Part shown: one piece after another, positions 1 through 12,185 of the stretch
How positions within the stretch are numbered: position 1 is the stretch's first letter
Layout: every line of letters begins with the position of its first letter
Assembly: GCA_936450465.1 (NCBI GenBank)
Contig: OW388300.1
Location: 22,011,232 to 22,075,231 of the forward strand
From: Gibbula magus
Lineage: Eukaryota; Mollusca; Gastropoda; Trochida; Trochidae
Direction: 5' to 3'
DNA length: 64,000 nt
Program-made: the position numbers and the translations under genes
The notes under the pieces: generated by a model
Database searches by the model: none
Told to the model about the DNA's origin: nothing
Seen by the model: only the letters and a program-made list of their open reading frames with translations

Positions 1-90
1 TAGAATACACAAAGTGAAACATTATTAATGTTGTTATTTTATCGTTTATTATTTCATTCGTATAGTGAAAATAAAAGGTGGGAGGCTTCT

Positions 91-393
91 TTATCGAAAA
101 CTGTACAAAGTGCCCGGTGTGGGCAACGTCATTTTGGTAAAATATTTATAACAGACAAAATGAAAACTTTTGGTTGGTAATGTTTCATAGATTATATAAC
201 TGCTCTGCTGTAATTGATACTTATAATTTTCTTTTTCGTCACATGGCAGTTGCTCAATTTTACTTGAAAACAAGTAATTGTCATTATATATTTGATGATT
301 TTGGTATGAATGTGCATATCCAGTGAAATTATTTGAACTTATATCTGCATATGTATTATTTTGGCACGTATGAAAGCCAAAACAATTTATCAA
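91..393 (-). other. Doubtful open frame, possible terminal exon of an unrecognised gene
   Basis: A 100-codon open frame that starts at TTG, not ATG, and is rich in Asn, Tyr and Ser. A CAG just upstream on the minus strand (near 400) could be a splice acceptor, so this might be the last exon of a gene, but I found no matching donor or signal-peptide exon. It does not resemble the A or B peptides. It may simply be a chance frame. Confidence 0.15.
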
Positions 394-2972
394 AAAATAA
401 CTGATTAAATAACTAATGGATGTTACAGTCGTGTTTTAGAATGCAGACTAAAAATCGCGGAGAATGTCATCAATTAATAGTTTTAATAGTTTTAATATCA
501 ATATCATGTAATCATGAAACATATTTCACCTTTAATGTAATAAAATCCGAAAATATACACTTGTTGAAGAGACTGATAAACAATAATGAAATGTGTATTT
601 TGGGAAGCATCACGCACTAAAACCTTAATGTGGACCAAACTTGATGACAGTTAGATTTAGATTGATTTAGAATTTCTTAATGTACTTGTAATTATTACGT
701 TCAGTTATAAATAGCCTGTATTAACTACAAGGGATCCGTAAAAATCAATGGAGATTACTTATAGGATATCTTACGAGCTTCATCTTTTATATCAAGTGTA
801 TATCCCTAGTTAAACAATTTTGCTTTGTCTCGAACCTTGGCGTGAGAGAAACCAAATTATTTCACGAGAGACATAAACTTGATATTAAAGAGGAACGAGT
901 TATTTATCCTGTTTATTACGAACCTTTATTTCATACAATTTATTGTGTTTTAAAATAGTTTGTTGTTATTGTCCCTATGAAGGTATGGAGCAGCTGAGTA
1001 ACATCAACCCTGTTACAGCATCTGAGTTAATAATATTACGACGTTGAATAAAGCCCTTCTATAATTCGCGATGGTCAGTATATCGAAACCAGTGGCACTT
1101 GTGATTCTGAATGAAGTCTACCCACTATAACATCTCCTTACTTCAGGACAGGAGATGCGATCCTCTGAGTATCGCCATGTCATGGCGGCGGTCATTTGTA
1201 TGTTTCGCTTTGTCAAAATATGTAAACAAGATAAAATAACTGCTTAAGTGTAAGTTAATGTTACTGCTATGCCTTTCCTTTCCGTTAATTGTCGTCCAGT
1301 GAGTATAACATTAATTTAACATTTAATTTGAATTTTCACCAAGATAATGAACATGTTGTTTCGTTGTCATCCCAACCATTTAGAATGAGAGCAGTCCAAA
1401 ACTATTTCATTATCAATCGTGTACGTATTAGCTCTACTCTAGTCATGATATATATTTATTTTTTTCCATTAAAATGGCGAGTACGATTTCATGAGAATGA
1501 GATAAATAAAAGGTCTTGTTTTAATTTCATGAATAAATTCACGTTAGTATTATGAATGAATAAATCTTAAAGTTCATCGTTAACCAATCAAATTACTTGA
1601 AGGTGTTATAACAAATTGTTATGAAGTCCCTCATGGGTAATAAAAAGTGATATTGTATCTTCTCTTACATGAAACGGTTTGAAAATAGAACTTTATCTAC
1701 AAAATCGCTATTATAATATACATGTCAAGTTATGATAATGCCAAAAAATTAATACAATCGCCGTATGATTGCCAAATCTTCAACATAGATTGAGTTCCTT
1801 GATATTCCACACTCAAGCTACTTAGTATATACCCATAGTAGTATATACTATCAATGATTCGACAATAACCGTGTGGATTTTTGGTATTTTATTACACTCT
1901 ATGTATGTATATTGTCTTTTCCGCAAATGTCACTACTAAACTGCCAGGCAAAAGAAAGTACACACCTTATTTGGTTTCGATTCATTCAATAGTTTAAAAG
2001 AAACGAGATTCATTTGATTATGGCACGATACAAAACCGCGTATCTACAGTTGTTTGAATTAATTAATTGACGATTGGTTGTTTTTAGTTAAAATGTATAA
2101 TTCAATGTAGACAGCGGTAAGAAATGAAATGTTGGCCAGCATGACCCCTATCATGTTTAAAGTGTTGTAAATGTGTACTGAATGAGGAATATAAATTCAT
2201 TTTCACATCGAATATTCCTTATGACGATGATACGTTGTCATTTATCCAAATTAACTTTTGAAAAAGTTTTGAATTTAGAATTTCTTTTTAAAAAAAAATA
2301 AAAACGATGTAGAAGTATAATTCCTTGACTGATGACTAAAGGTCTATACTATTCAAGTTATTGAGAAAATCATATATATGCTAAAACTAACTAAGGTGTA
2401 ATTTCCCATAGCTGGTAGTTTACAAATTAGAATGATGTGAATGATAGAATACACTTATTTGACGAGTTTTAGGAAATGATCAATGTTTAGTTTTGTGAAT
2501 TTGAAATTTGAAGGTAATGCAATTGATTGCTAAATGATCAGGATGGTTCACATACCTATGGTAAGATAATATCATCTACATGTCGTGAGTAGTGTAACTA
2601 TATAACTAGTTTACCAGCCATACTTATAGGATACAACCACACATCATAGTTCTCTCGGAAAGTGCGTTTTGAATTTTGATTAAGGTAGAGCTTATATAAA
2701 TCTGCGTCATTGGCAAACAGTGACTGATTTTAGAGTGTCCCCGTATACAGACTGTGATTATAATAATTTATTGTTTTTGTTCATTTTCATAGATATATGA
2801 TCTGTTCCGCATGTTAAACAAACTTGAAACGACTGGTCGGAATGAATTCCCGGTATCAAAGAAGATCCAGTCAAAATCATCTGATGTTTTGCATTACGTA
2901 ATCTGTTTTAGAGTATAATCACACGAGCACACGGGCGAGAATGATGAGAGTGCAGTTGTAGAATGGAGATAA
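394..2972. other. Gene-free left flank
   Basis: I see no supported gene, array-unit sequence or clear mobile element here. A TATA-like TATATAAA at 2693-2700 is the only promoter-like motif I noted, and no convincing coding exon follows it. Confidence 0.4.
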
Positions 2973-3290
2973 GTGAAAATCAGTCATAATTGCTGTAATC
3001 TAACCACTGTGATTCTTATATTAATATTATTAATAATTACGTTATGTGTTGACTGCTTTTCAACAACTATTTTTAAACACTTGGGGAAATTCACCTTCAT
3101 GTCATCTGGTGAGATGAAGAAACTCCATGTACAGTGCACTCCCAGTAAACCGACTTCCCTCAAACATATCCTATATACGTATGTGTCATGTCAGAAACTC
3201 TACAGACCCTTCCCTGGTGTCAATGCTGGTCTGGAGTGCACATTGTTCAGCTTTTATTATCAGGGACTACGTCAGCTCCCCGTCAGCTGA
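2973..3290 (+). other. Doubtful open frame with a hydrophobic segment
   Basis: A 105-codon frame that opens with GTG directly after a stop codon. The first in-frame ATG is at 3099, giving 64 codons. Residues about 13-27 are strongly hydrophobic (Ile/Leu-rich) and several cysteines follow, which would suit a secreted or membrane protein. A TATA-like box lies about 280 bases upstream. Without an ATG before the hydrophobic stretch or a convincing splice site, the case is weak. Confidence 0.17.
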
Positions 3291-4111
3291 GTATACATGT
3301 GTTATTTGCAATTCTCTTTAATTGCTGGATCAATCAACTATCAATATGTTACATCGATTCATCGTTTGCTGTCTTGGCCGTATATTTAGTACATACAGAA
3401 AGTCTGGAACGATACGATACAAACACATTGCACATCTTCAGACAAAAGAAATGATACTTTTAAATCGGAAATCTTCATAGTTGTCATTGTTTGTACAATT
3501 TCGTTTTGTTTTAATATCGAAAGAAATCTACTTTACACTGATGTAGAATGTATGTAAACGTACATATATTGGTTGATTTACAGTTCACTTACTGATCAAC
3601 CAGACGCTTGAAATAACTCTCGACGTTATAATATATACTTGATGATAAAGCTGAGTTAAACTATAAATGTTCTTCGAAATATTATTAAAAAATCAATTCA
3701 AATATTCAATAACTTTTTATTCAGTATGACATGCATGCCACGTCAAGACAGATTATGGTTAAATAGAAAATATATACATTCTACATTTTTAACGTGCTTA
3801 AACAGCAAAAAGCGAAATGATGAATTAGATATTAAACAATAGACACTTAATTCAATATGTGCGAAGTATTTGATTTAATGTCAACGCATACTCATACTTT
3901 AAGGGAAACGACAATGGCCAAGAAAATGTATACTTAATATATGGTTCACATATTTACATCAACATGCAAAAAAAACCACATTCTGACTTTTGGCAGTTTG
4001 GCAGTTTATTTGGTGTTTATCATATTGTCAATTTCATGAATACATTGTTACTTATCCATAACATAGACTCCTGAAGGACCACCCTTCTTTATGATTATCA
4101 CGAACAATTAA

Positions 4112-4465
4112 AGGGGCAGAAGCACGTTTTTTGAAAATTTTATTTTTCAAATTTCCCATTCATAATGATAGTTTATGTCATTTAAATTTATTTTAGAGGG
4201 TAAACTATCTTATTATACAAACCAATTATCCGTAGTGGTAATAATGGTGTTGCGTATAAAGCAAAAATTGCATGGCGGCCATTTTATTGTGAACACATTT
4301 TATTATTCTGAATGACAAAAACGATTCCAATGGCTTTACGGAACGTTGTATAATCATTTTATAACTTCATTTTCTGAAGAGAGAGGGGTGTTTTACTATT
4401 AGTGACATTATTTTTCAAAAACATTTCATAACATTATTTGAGCCAAATAAAGTGTTACTGCCCCT
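4112..4465. mobile_element. TTAA-flanked MITE in the A1 3' region
   Basis: A 354-bp insertion that starts AGGGGCAG and ends CTGCCCCT, with the inverted ends roughly matching for about 14 bp. It is flanked on both sides by TTAA (4108-4111 and 4466-4469), the target duplication typical of piggyBac and Kolobok elements. Units 2-8 lack it and show a continuous site (cgaacagtcaaaataaaac in unit 2). It has no coding capacity, so it is non-autonomous. It moves the A1 stop codon about 350 bp further from the downstream AATAAA (minus strand, 4005-4010). Confidence 0.8.
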
Positions 4466-4582
4466 TTAAAATAATATTATCTAAGTTTTGCGGTTACACA
4501 TTTTTAATAGTTAGCTTATTTCGTTATACATGGGAGGAAAACGTGTTGGAGCAGCGAAGACGCATGTATATATAGAAGAGTG

Positions 4583-5503
4583 TTACAGCCCCATGTCGAA
4601 TCCATCCATGAGGAAGACCCAAGGAGAAAGCCTGAAGGAGTTATGTTGAGCAGGGGGAGGTTTGTTGTACATGTTCTGCATGATGGTCTGTAACATCTGT
4701 CTCTGCAGGAAGAGGCTGTATGGGGACAGTGGGGGTCCAGTTTGAGGTATGGTGTTTGTATTTGGACCTGAAATAGAACAGTGATAACAGTTTACCATAA
4801 ATCATAGATCATAAATCATTACGAATATCTTAGTCCTGAAACACGTCATGCAGACCATAATGGATCTTTTGCCTCCATCTATCGCTGATAATGATATGTT
4901 GAACTAAATCGTGTGGTGGAAATGTTTACATTCAACTAGGACAATTACCGTGTTGCTATGGTGGTTACGTTTTACTTGTTGTTGTCATTCGTGATAGATG
5001 TTGCAGTGAGATATTAAGGACAAGAATACAAATATGAACCAGTACGATGAAACTGCTTTAAACTAACTAGTGCTGCCGACAGATATAGCTGTAGAAGTTT
5101 AACTCGTGAAGCACATCGTGTCGGTGGTAGTTATTTATTAACGCTTCAGCTTTGTAGTAATGTTGATGAATGTCTATGCAGTTGAAGTATAACTCCATGT
5201 CTTGGTGAGACAAAACACAGTATTGTTCTTTTATCTGGAAAGGGCTTGTATAAGTTCGATAACTTGTGTCCAATCCTTATATTGACTGAATAAAATATAT
5301 TAATAAATTATAAATGTTTCAAGCAATCAATCACTAAACTAAACCGGAGTCTCAACTAATCTGAGTTTCAACTAATTCTTCTCTCACCAATATATCTCGT
5401 ATATATACAAGTGAAACAACCTACCTGTATTCATAGATTGAACTGCTATGATTAGTACTGCCAGGATCAGAATGCGGGTAGTTTGGACTGTTCGGAGTGC
5501 CAT
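4583..5503 (-). CDS. A1: secreted cysteine-free small peptide, family A
   Basis: Coding exons are 5425-5503 (signal exon) and 4583-4767 (mature exon), 87 aa in all. The ATG at 5503-5501 follows a splice acceptor (pyrimidine tract then ACAG, exon from 5521). A signal peptide of about 23 residues has core RILILAVLIIAV and probable cleavage after AVQS. The intron is phase 1, donor CAG/GTAGGT, acceptor TATTTCAG. The mature peptide of about 64 aa opens MNTGPNTNT. It then has a Pro/Leu/Gln/Met-rich middle (LFLQRQMLQTIMQNMY), PPPAQ, and the tail PWVFLMDGFDMGL. It has no cysteine, dibasic processing site or C-terminal amidation glycine. A1 alone has His in PAQHNS. The function is unknown: a host-defence, matrix or signalling peptide are all possible. 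Confidence 0.82.
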
Positions 5504-5794
5504 GATGACTTGTGCTGTATGCTGTAACACATCAGAGGAAACCGTTAATAATATTGAGAAACCTGGACATGGTCAAGGGCAGCATACACGTATACTACAA
5601 TCCAATCATGTTTCACAATCACTATCTGTAATGTATAAGTGATTGTTTTGATAAGATATACAAAATGATAAGTGGTGAAATGATATTGATATGATACACC
5701 AAATATTCATCCCTGATTCAAAGAATGCTCTTAGCAATCCGAAATGATTCAGTATTTTAATCTTCTGGTCACGGTCATAATGAAATGATAAAGC

Positions 5795-5797
<3 letters not shown>

Positions 5798-5887
<90 letters not shown>
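5798..5887. repeat. (TA)n microsatellite in A1 intron 1
   Basis: About 90 bp of uninterrupted TA dinucleotides. The same site in the other units has only a few TA repeats (for example gaatatatatgt in unit 2), so the tract expanded only here. Confidence 0.97.
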
Positions 5888-5890
<3 letters not shown>

Positions 5891-6103
5891 CGGTTGGATT
5901 AAATAAACATGACTCTGTGATAAATGTGATTTCAATATACTGTAATGTAGTCATACATGTAGTAGAATCAGGAATAGTTACAAAAAAACAATCTTTAAAT
6001 GAAATCAGCTGTCTGCTCTAATAAGACACGAATAAGCATTTAAACTACAAATATCAGAATCAAATAGGAACTTATTTGACATAATTATTTCTAGAATACT
6101 TAC

Positions 6104-7343
6104 TGTTAAGAATATCCAGATCTGTGGGGAATGAGGGATAAGCGTCTCTGCTTTCTATTTAAAGGGAACATGCCCAGCTGACTACAAGCGTTATCAATTA
6201 GGGATACATGTTTGCATGTACACCTGTACGCGTGATAGCTGATTGAGTCCATTTGTAGACAGATGAGAGAGCAGAATGTACAACTTACTGCAATGTCAAA
6301 GAGACAGAGAGTTTCCTTTCCTTAATGGATTGTTATATGGTAGTAACTTGTCATGACATTTGACCAATGCTTTCGTGGACATACACCTACAATTTGGACT
6401 ATTTGGTGACCAGAGATCAGAAGTGTCCTTCAATTACGAAGTAACTTACAACTTCTAATTGCTGACAATTCAATTCAAAAGCTGCTGGTATACAATAAAG
6501 ATGATTTAGTTGCATGACAAACGTTTATTGTGTCAGGATTGCGGTCTTCAACATATGGACTATGTTTGAACGGACAATATTCTCATGAAGAAAAATGATT
6601 GAAATGCCCAATTGTGGTTTAGTCTTTTATGCGGTACTTTCTTCACTATATATTATTATCTACAAATATTTATTTATGAAAGTGCACACTGATTTGAATA
6701 TAACACTCTCACATTTTGATATTTAATGTTCTGGCCTTTCAAATCAGAGCTAAATCTTTGATAAAATTAATAATCAATAGTATCCAAGTAAAATCTAAAA
6801 ACAATACCATGTTCATTACATACATTTCACATTTTCCACCCATTTTGACAAACTGAAATATAACAAATATTCTGTAAAGCTATTCTCTCTCTCTTGCTAA
6901 ATATTTTACTGTACCATAGAGTAGAATATTTTCGGCTGACCATTATTTGTGGTTTATAATTCAACTTCTCCAATCATTTCTTGAGAAATAATATGAATTT
7001 AGACCATTAATATGGACTTGAAAATATCAATTTCAAATTACCGAATTCTTTAATGTAGAACATTTACTTTGTCGTTAGTAGTCGCTGATTGTAAACCTGC
7101 AATTAAGTATAGTAATGTAATCCATTACACGTCAGAGATGTCTACATCAATGATATAACACGTGACGAATACACGCTTGTGAAGAGTGTGATTCAATTTG
7201 TTTGGACCGATATATCAGGTCACCACGATGATGATGACAGGTGCTTCGTGTTCCAAGCCAACTAGATTCCTATATAATGTAGGAGAGAAGATTCCTTCTA
7301 CATACTGACTATTCCAAATTTCGCCTGAACGAAACACGATTTG
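6104..7343. promoter_or_regulatory. Unit 1 divergent promoter region with both non-coding first exons
   Basis: Minus side: TATA-like CTTTAAATAG (6164-6155) is followed by a short leader exon ending at 6104 with donor GTAAGT, which joins the acceptor before the A1 signal exon. Plus side: TATATAA (7271-7277) is followed about 25-30 bp later by a leader exon ending at 7343. The B1 donor reads GTAATA where most units have GTAAGA. The two TATA boxes lie about 1.1 kb apart and face away from each other. Transcription start positions are inferred from TATA spacing only. Confidence 0.62.
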
Positions 7344-7739
7344 GTAATAACATATCATTCTCTAACCATATATTATTTCATTGTGTTGTGTTCATATTAG
7401 ATATAGAATTTTTAACACTTCCCATTCCTTCAGAGACTGGCTTTAAACACCAGAGACAACGCGTTTATTAGAATTTTTATCTCCTTTTAATCAGTGTACA
7501 TGGTTTTGAAATCTCAGTATTCATATTGAATGTCGCAATATGTATAATTATGCTGTAGACAATATATATTCATAGGTCCCTGGTCAAGGTACAGGAGAGT
7601 AATTATATATATATAGTCAATGCTTATGGCCATTACTGACCAGTACAAATAACACAAAGGCAACATTTACAAGATCTTTATATGTGTATTTTTTTACTAA
7701 TTTTTAAGGATGTTTGTGACAGATTGGTATAAGAACAGA

Positions 7740-8995
7740 ATGGCAGCTACCTCCTTGAGAGCGATGTGTCAGATTGTTCTGATGTTGTTCCTCCTGACAC
7801 TTACAGTGCAGGCTATGAACACAGGTGAGGAGGATACGTTGTAGCTAATTTGTATACCTCACAGTAAATATGTTACATTAGTAAATACGTATTTTTACTG
7901 AAACGTTTAAAGAAGTTTCAGTAGAAAAGTTTATTTACTGATGTAACTGATTTACTTTAACATATATGTACTTTAAAAATAGAAAAGTATAGATGAATTG
8001 TTTCACAGATTATTTATTGATTAGATGCACATAGATGAGAGAAACTGACCTATGTCAATTAAAACTTGTTCTTCATTGTTTGATAAAAAGTGGACTTGCA
8101 TAGAAAAAGTACCGTGAATCATTGCAGTTCTCTCATCATGTTCCATCAGTGTATTTGTATTCGCTACGCTACAACAATACAATGATTCTTTGATCCCCAT
8201 AATTGTCGTTACGCTGTAGACTGGTTACTCATTGCTAATACCAAAGCAATGTGATTTTTCAACCAATGAAATCTCGTGATTTTGAACGTCGACGAGATGT
8301 CCTCTCACCCAGGTACTGCCTCTCCTGTGCGAATGGAAGTTCTTTCATTTGCTGGTTATTTATAGCTCATAAAACATTTTCGATCTCAGGAAATCAGGGT
8401 ATTGTAATAGCGTATCGGATGAAAATACACTGATGGGGCAGGATGAACTTCTGTGTTTCAAGTCTTATCAAAATCGACCTTGTTCCGGTTAATCAGAGTT
8501 GCCAATTAGTGCATCTATAGGGATCTATAAATGCCTCTACTTATTGAAATATTTCATGTTATGAATTTACACACGGTACATGACAATAGTAACGGAGGCA
8601 AACTCATACGTGCAAGTTAGTATAGTGTCCAGTTGGACAAACTTCATTTAACAGTGCAAATGACCATTTTTTAAACAGTTACAAATGTTAAAACTCTACC
8701 TCGACGTTATGATATTGAGTTATTGTATCAATAAGAAGCTTAACTGTGGTTAAAAAAATATTGTCAAAATGTGAGTAATAGTGTCTAAATGTCTGCCTTG
8801 TTTCACACTACAGTAAACACAACAAACACAATCTCCAGTTATCCCTATACCTCCCCACTGCTGAGTATGTACCTACAAGGAGCGGGTCTACAGAACATGC
8901 AACACCGTCCCAGATTCAACTTCAGACAACAATCTTCTCGATTTCCTGCTTGGATGTTCCTTATGGATGGCTTTGGTTTCGACATGGGACTATGA
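7740..8995 (+). CDS. B1: secreted cysteine-free small peptide, family B
   Basis: Coding exons are 7740-7824 and 8814-8995, giving 88 aa. The leader acceptor TTTTTAAG precedes the exon at 7709. The signal peptide is about 25 residues (core IVLMLFLLTLTV, probable cleavage after TVQA). The intron is phase 1, donor ACAG/GTGAGG, acceptor CACTACAG. The mature part of about 63 aa reads MNT, then TTNTISSYPYTSPLL, a middle rich in Gln/Arg (RPRFNFRQQSSRFP) and the tail AWMFLMDGFGFDMGL. It is more basic than family A and has a two-residue Gly-Phe insertion in the tail. B1 alone reads V-N at the exon junction where the others read G-H, because exon 3 starts TAAAC instead of GACAC; the frame stays open. 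Confidence 0.82.
7873..7946 (+). other. Conserved imperfect hairpin in B intron 2
   Basis: Two 32-nt arms (26 matches plus two G-U-compatible positions) flank a 10-nt loop (GTTTAAAGAA). The left arm begins TTACATTAG and ends ACTGAAAC; the right arm is its imperfect complement. The same hairpin is in every B gene: 15430-15503, 22297-22370, 29143-29216, 35272-35345, 45110-45183, 51359-51432 and 57588-57661. Its size resembles a pre-miRNA, but a fixed palindromic MITE would look the same. Confidence 0.55.
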
Positions 8996-9746
8996 ACGAC
9001 ATATTTACAGATTGGATGAGCAGATTACAGCTGTAATGATGTTATATATACACGTACGGTTCTGCCAGTCATTAGCTTTGTGACGGAATTTGAACTCCAT
9101 TATTAGTGTCTGATATCAATCCAACAAACTCGATTGTCGATACAATTACTTTTAATATGTTATATACATGTACTTGATTTATGAACATCTCATGGTACCA
9201 CCATTCACTGTAAAAAGTTCGTGCCAATTACTAATTGTTGTGATGTTGATAAATTCATTAATGTATCTTTGTGAACATTCCTTGCCTTTTGCAATGGTTG
9301 TTGATATCCTAAGACAGGTTGTGTTTACTTGGTGACAGGGAAGAGTTGTTTTGAAGTATTACTTTTTGACTGGAAGTTTTTGACAACGAGGTTGTGTTAC
9401 ATCCAAAGGCCTTCATCTTGTCATTATTAACACGATGTCTGATAATTCGAACGCCATCAAAGCCAACATTACTGAATGAGATGTAACCATCTTTGAATGA
9501 GAAAATGCAACACGTACATGCATGGCGCTCGTGACGACGTTTTGAAATATTAAATATAATGTCCATGGTAAAGCGAACGTCACAATTTAATGCGACGATT
9601 GAATTGTTATGCTACTTATTGAAACGTTCACTTATTTGCATAATGTTTAATAATAATAACTTTGCATCAATTGACCGATGTTTAAACATTGCAAAAAATA
9701 TAACTACGTACAGAGAGAGCGAGTATGCTGTTTCAGCATTAAGCCA

Positions 9747-9754
9747 TGACGTCA
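9747..9754. promoter_or_regulatory. Perfect CRE-type palindrome TGACGTCA in the spacer
   Basis: TGACGTCA is the full consensus for CREB/ATF-type bZIP binding. It recurs at the same place downstream of B2-B7 (17371, 24208, 31054, 40800, 47078, 53326). In unit 8 it is broken by an inserted repeat. A regulatory role is inferred only; it lies between the 3' ends of two genes. Confidence 0.35.
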
Positions 9755-10099
9755 TGATGTCTCGTCTGTTATGTACAGTAAATTTGCAAGTGCAGAATGT
9801 ATTCTGTAATATATCATAAAGGATCATGCTAGTGACTTACCTCAAATATTGAGATAGTTTATCAAGCGGAAAACTGTGAAGATAAATATGTCAAGAATAC
9901 AATCGAGAAACTGTTTCTGTCCACTTGATAAGTTTGTCGATTTAGTATCCAAGACAGATTTTGGAAGGATATATGATGCAGGGAATACTCTGTGTTTTCA
10001 TTGCTCTTTCACTTTCACATTTAACTTTTTACACATTGATTTAAAGGTTCTAAATCAGCATGTGTCTCAACATTAGCACTCGGGGTCATGAGTGTTAAC

Positions 10100-10121
10100 A
10101 CGTCAACGTCAGTGGACGTCA
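10100..10121. promoter_or_regulatory. Cluster of three ACGTCA motifs next to a small hairpin
   Basis: ACGTCA occurs at 10100 and 10106, and GACGTCA at 10115. Directly upstream is a short palindrome (CACTC...GAGTG). The block recurs in each spacer (for example near 17725), with some decay in unit 8 (near 60247). It could bind bZIP factors; no function is shown. Confidence 0.3.
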
Positions 10122-10764
10122 AAAGGCAGTGATGACCAGTCGATGGAAATAATTCTCGACGTTATAATATATACTTGAAGAAAAAGCTGAATTAAACTAT
10201 AAATGTTCTTCAAATTTTATTTAACAATCAATTCAAATATTCAATAAATTTTTATTCAGTATGATATGCATGCTACGTCAAGACAGATTATGGTTAAATA
10301 GAGAATATATACATTCTACATTTATAACGTGCTTAGACAGCAAAAAGCCAAATGATTAATTAGATATTAAACAATAGATACTTAATTCAATATGGGCGAA
10401 GTATTTGATTTAATGTCAACGCATACTCATACGTTAAGGGAAATGACAATGGCTAAGAAAATGTATACTTAATACATGGTTCACATATTTACATCAACAT
10501 GCACAAACATTCAAATTCTGACTTTTGGCAGTTTGGCAGTTTATTTAGTGTTTATCATAATGTTAATTTCATGAATACATTGTTGCTTATCCATAACATA
10601 GCATTCTGAAGGACCATCCTTCTTTATGATTATCACGAACAGTCAAAATAAAACTCATTTATCTAAGTTTGGCAATTACACATTTTAAATAGTTTGCTTA
10701 TTTCGTTATACATGGGAGGGACAAGAGTTGGAGCAGCGAAGACGCATGTATATATAGAAGAGTG

Positions 10765-11663
10765 TTACAGCCCCATGTCGAATCCATCCATGAGGAAGAC
10801 CCAAGGAGAAAGCCTGAAGGAGTTCTGTTGAGCAGGGGGAGGTTTGTTGTACATGTTCTGCATGATGGTCTGTAACATCTGTCTCTGCAGGAAGAGGCTG
10901 TATGGGGACAGTGGGGGTCCAGTTTGGGGTACGGTGTTTGTATTTGGACCTGAAATAGAACAGTGATAACAGTTTACCATCAAATCATAGGTACACAAAC
11001 TAATACATGTGTTGTTTAGTATACGTATTTACGCATATCTTGTCCTGAAACACGTCATGCAGTCCATAATGGATATTTTGCCTCAATCTATTGCTGATCA
11101 TGATATGTTGAACTAAATCGTGTGGTGTAAATGCTTACATTTAACTAGTTGTTGTCATGCGTGAAAGATGTTGCAGTAAGATATATAGGACAAGAATACA
11201 AATATGAACCATTACAATGAAACTGCTTTAAACTAGCTGGTGCTGCCGATAGATATAGCTGTAGAAGTTTATCTCGTCAAGCACATCGTGGCGATGGTAG
11301 TTATTTTATTAACACTTCAGCTTTGTAATAATGTTGATGAATTTCTATGTAGTTAAAGTATAACTCCATGTTTTGGTGAGACAAAACACAGTATTGTTCT
11401 TTTATCTGGAAAGGGCTTGTATAAGTTCGATAACTTGTGCCCAATCCTTATATAGACTGAATAACATATAAATTTATTAACAAAATATAAATGTTTCAAG
11501 CAATCAATCACTAAACTAATCTGAATTTCAACTAATTCTTCTCTCACCAATATATCTCGTATAAATACAAGTGAAACAACCTACCTGTATTCATAGATTG
11601 AACTGCTATGATTAGTACTGCCAGGATCAGAATGCGGGTAGTTTGGACTGTTCGGAGTGCCAT
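10765..11663 (-). CDS. A2: family A secreted peptide
   Basis: Coding exons are 11585-11663 and 10765-10949. It differs from A1 by Val for Ile in TVPQTG and by Gln for His in PAQQNS. The signal exon is the same as in A1, with QSMNTG at the cleavage boundary. Splice sites and the phase-1 junction are intact. The spacer behind it lacks the TTAA MITE, so the A2 3' side shows the empty-site state. Confidence 0.82.
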
Positions 11664-12185
11664 GATGACTTGTGCTGTATGCTGTAACACATCAGAGGAA
11701 ACCGTTAATAATATTGAGAAACCTGGACATGGTCAAGGGCAGCATACACGTATACTACAATCCAATCATGTTTCACAATCACTATCTGTAATTTATACGT
11801 GATTGTTTTGATAAGATATACAAAATGATAAGTGGTGAAATGATATTGATATGATACACCAAATATTCATCCCTGAATCAAGAATGCTCACAACAAATAT
11901 TAATCCGAAACGATTCAGTATTTTAATCTTTCGGTCACGGTCATAATGAAATGATATAGCTGAATATATATGTACGGTTGGATTACATAAACAAGACTTT
12001 GTGATAAATGTGATTTCAATATACTGTACTGTAGTCATACATGTAATAGAATCAGGAATAGTTACAAAAAAACAATCTTTAAATGAAATCAGCTGTCTGC
12101 TCAAAAGGCACGAATATGCATTTAAACTACAAATATCAGAATCAAATAGGAACTTATTTGAAATAATTATTGCTAGAATACTTAC

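Larger units (their letters stand above)
8996..10764. other. Tail-to-tail spacer B1/A2
   Basis: This non-coding spacer recurs between every B gene and the next A gene. It holds 3' UTR sequence of both genes. The reading frames in it are short, and some recur only because the units are copies. It contains the CRE-like palindrome at 9747 and the ACGTCA cluster at 10100. A minus-strand AATAAA at 10545-10540 lies about 220 nt past the A2 stop and is a candidate poly(A) signal. It is present in A1-A6, but reads ACTAAA in A7 and A8. Confidence 0.5.

Noticed and set aside
4583..4798. Reading frames starting MVNCYHCSISG (and similar MSDLFHTTG frames for B) taken as complete proteins
   Set aside because: These starts lie in intron 2, upstream of good splice acceptors. 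The frames are the mature exon read through into the intron. A7 and A8 have stops in that stretch yet keep the exon intact.
5448..5642. Recurrent plus-strand frame MISTARIRMRVVWTV... in each unit
   Set aside because: It is the antisense of the family A signal exon and leader intron, repeated because the units are copies.
5606..6021. Frames with long Tyr-Ile runs at 5606-6021, 21732-22037 and 28569-28883
   Set aside because: They are translations of (TA)n microsatellite and the adjoining repeat.
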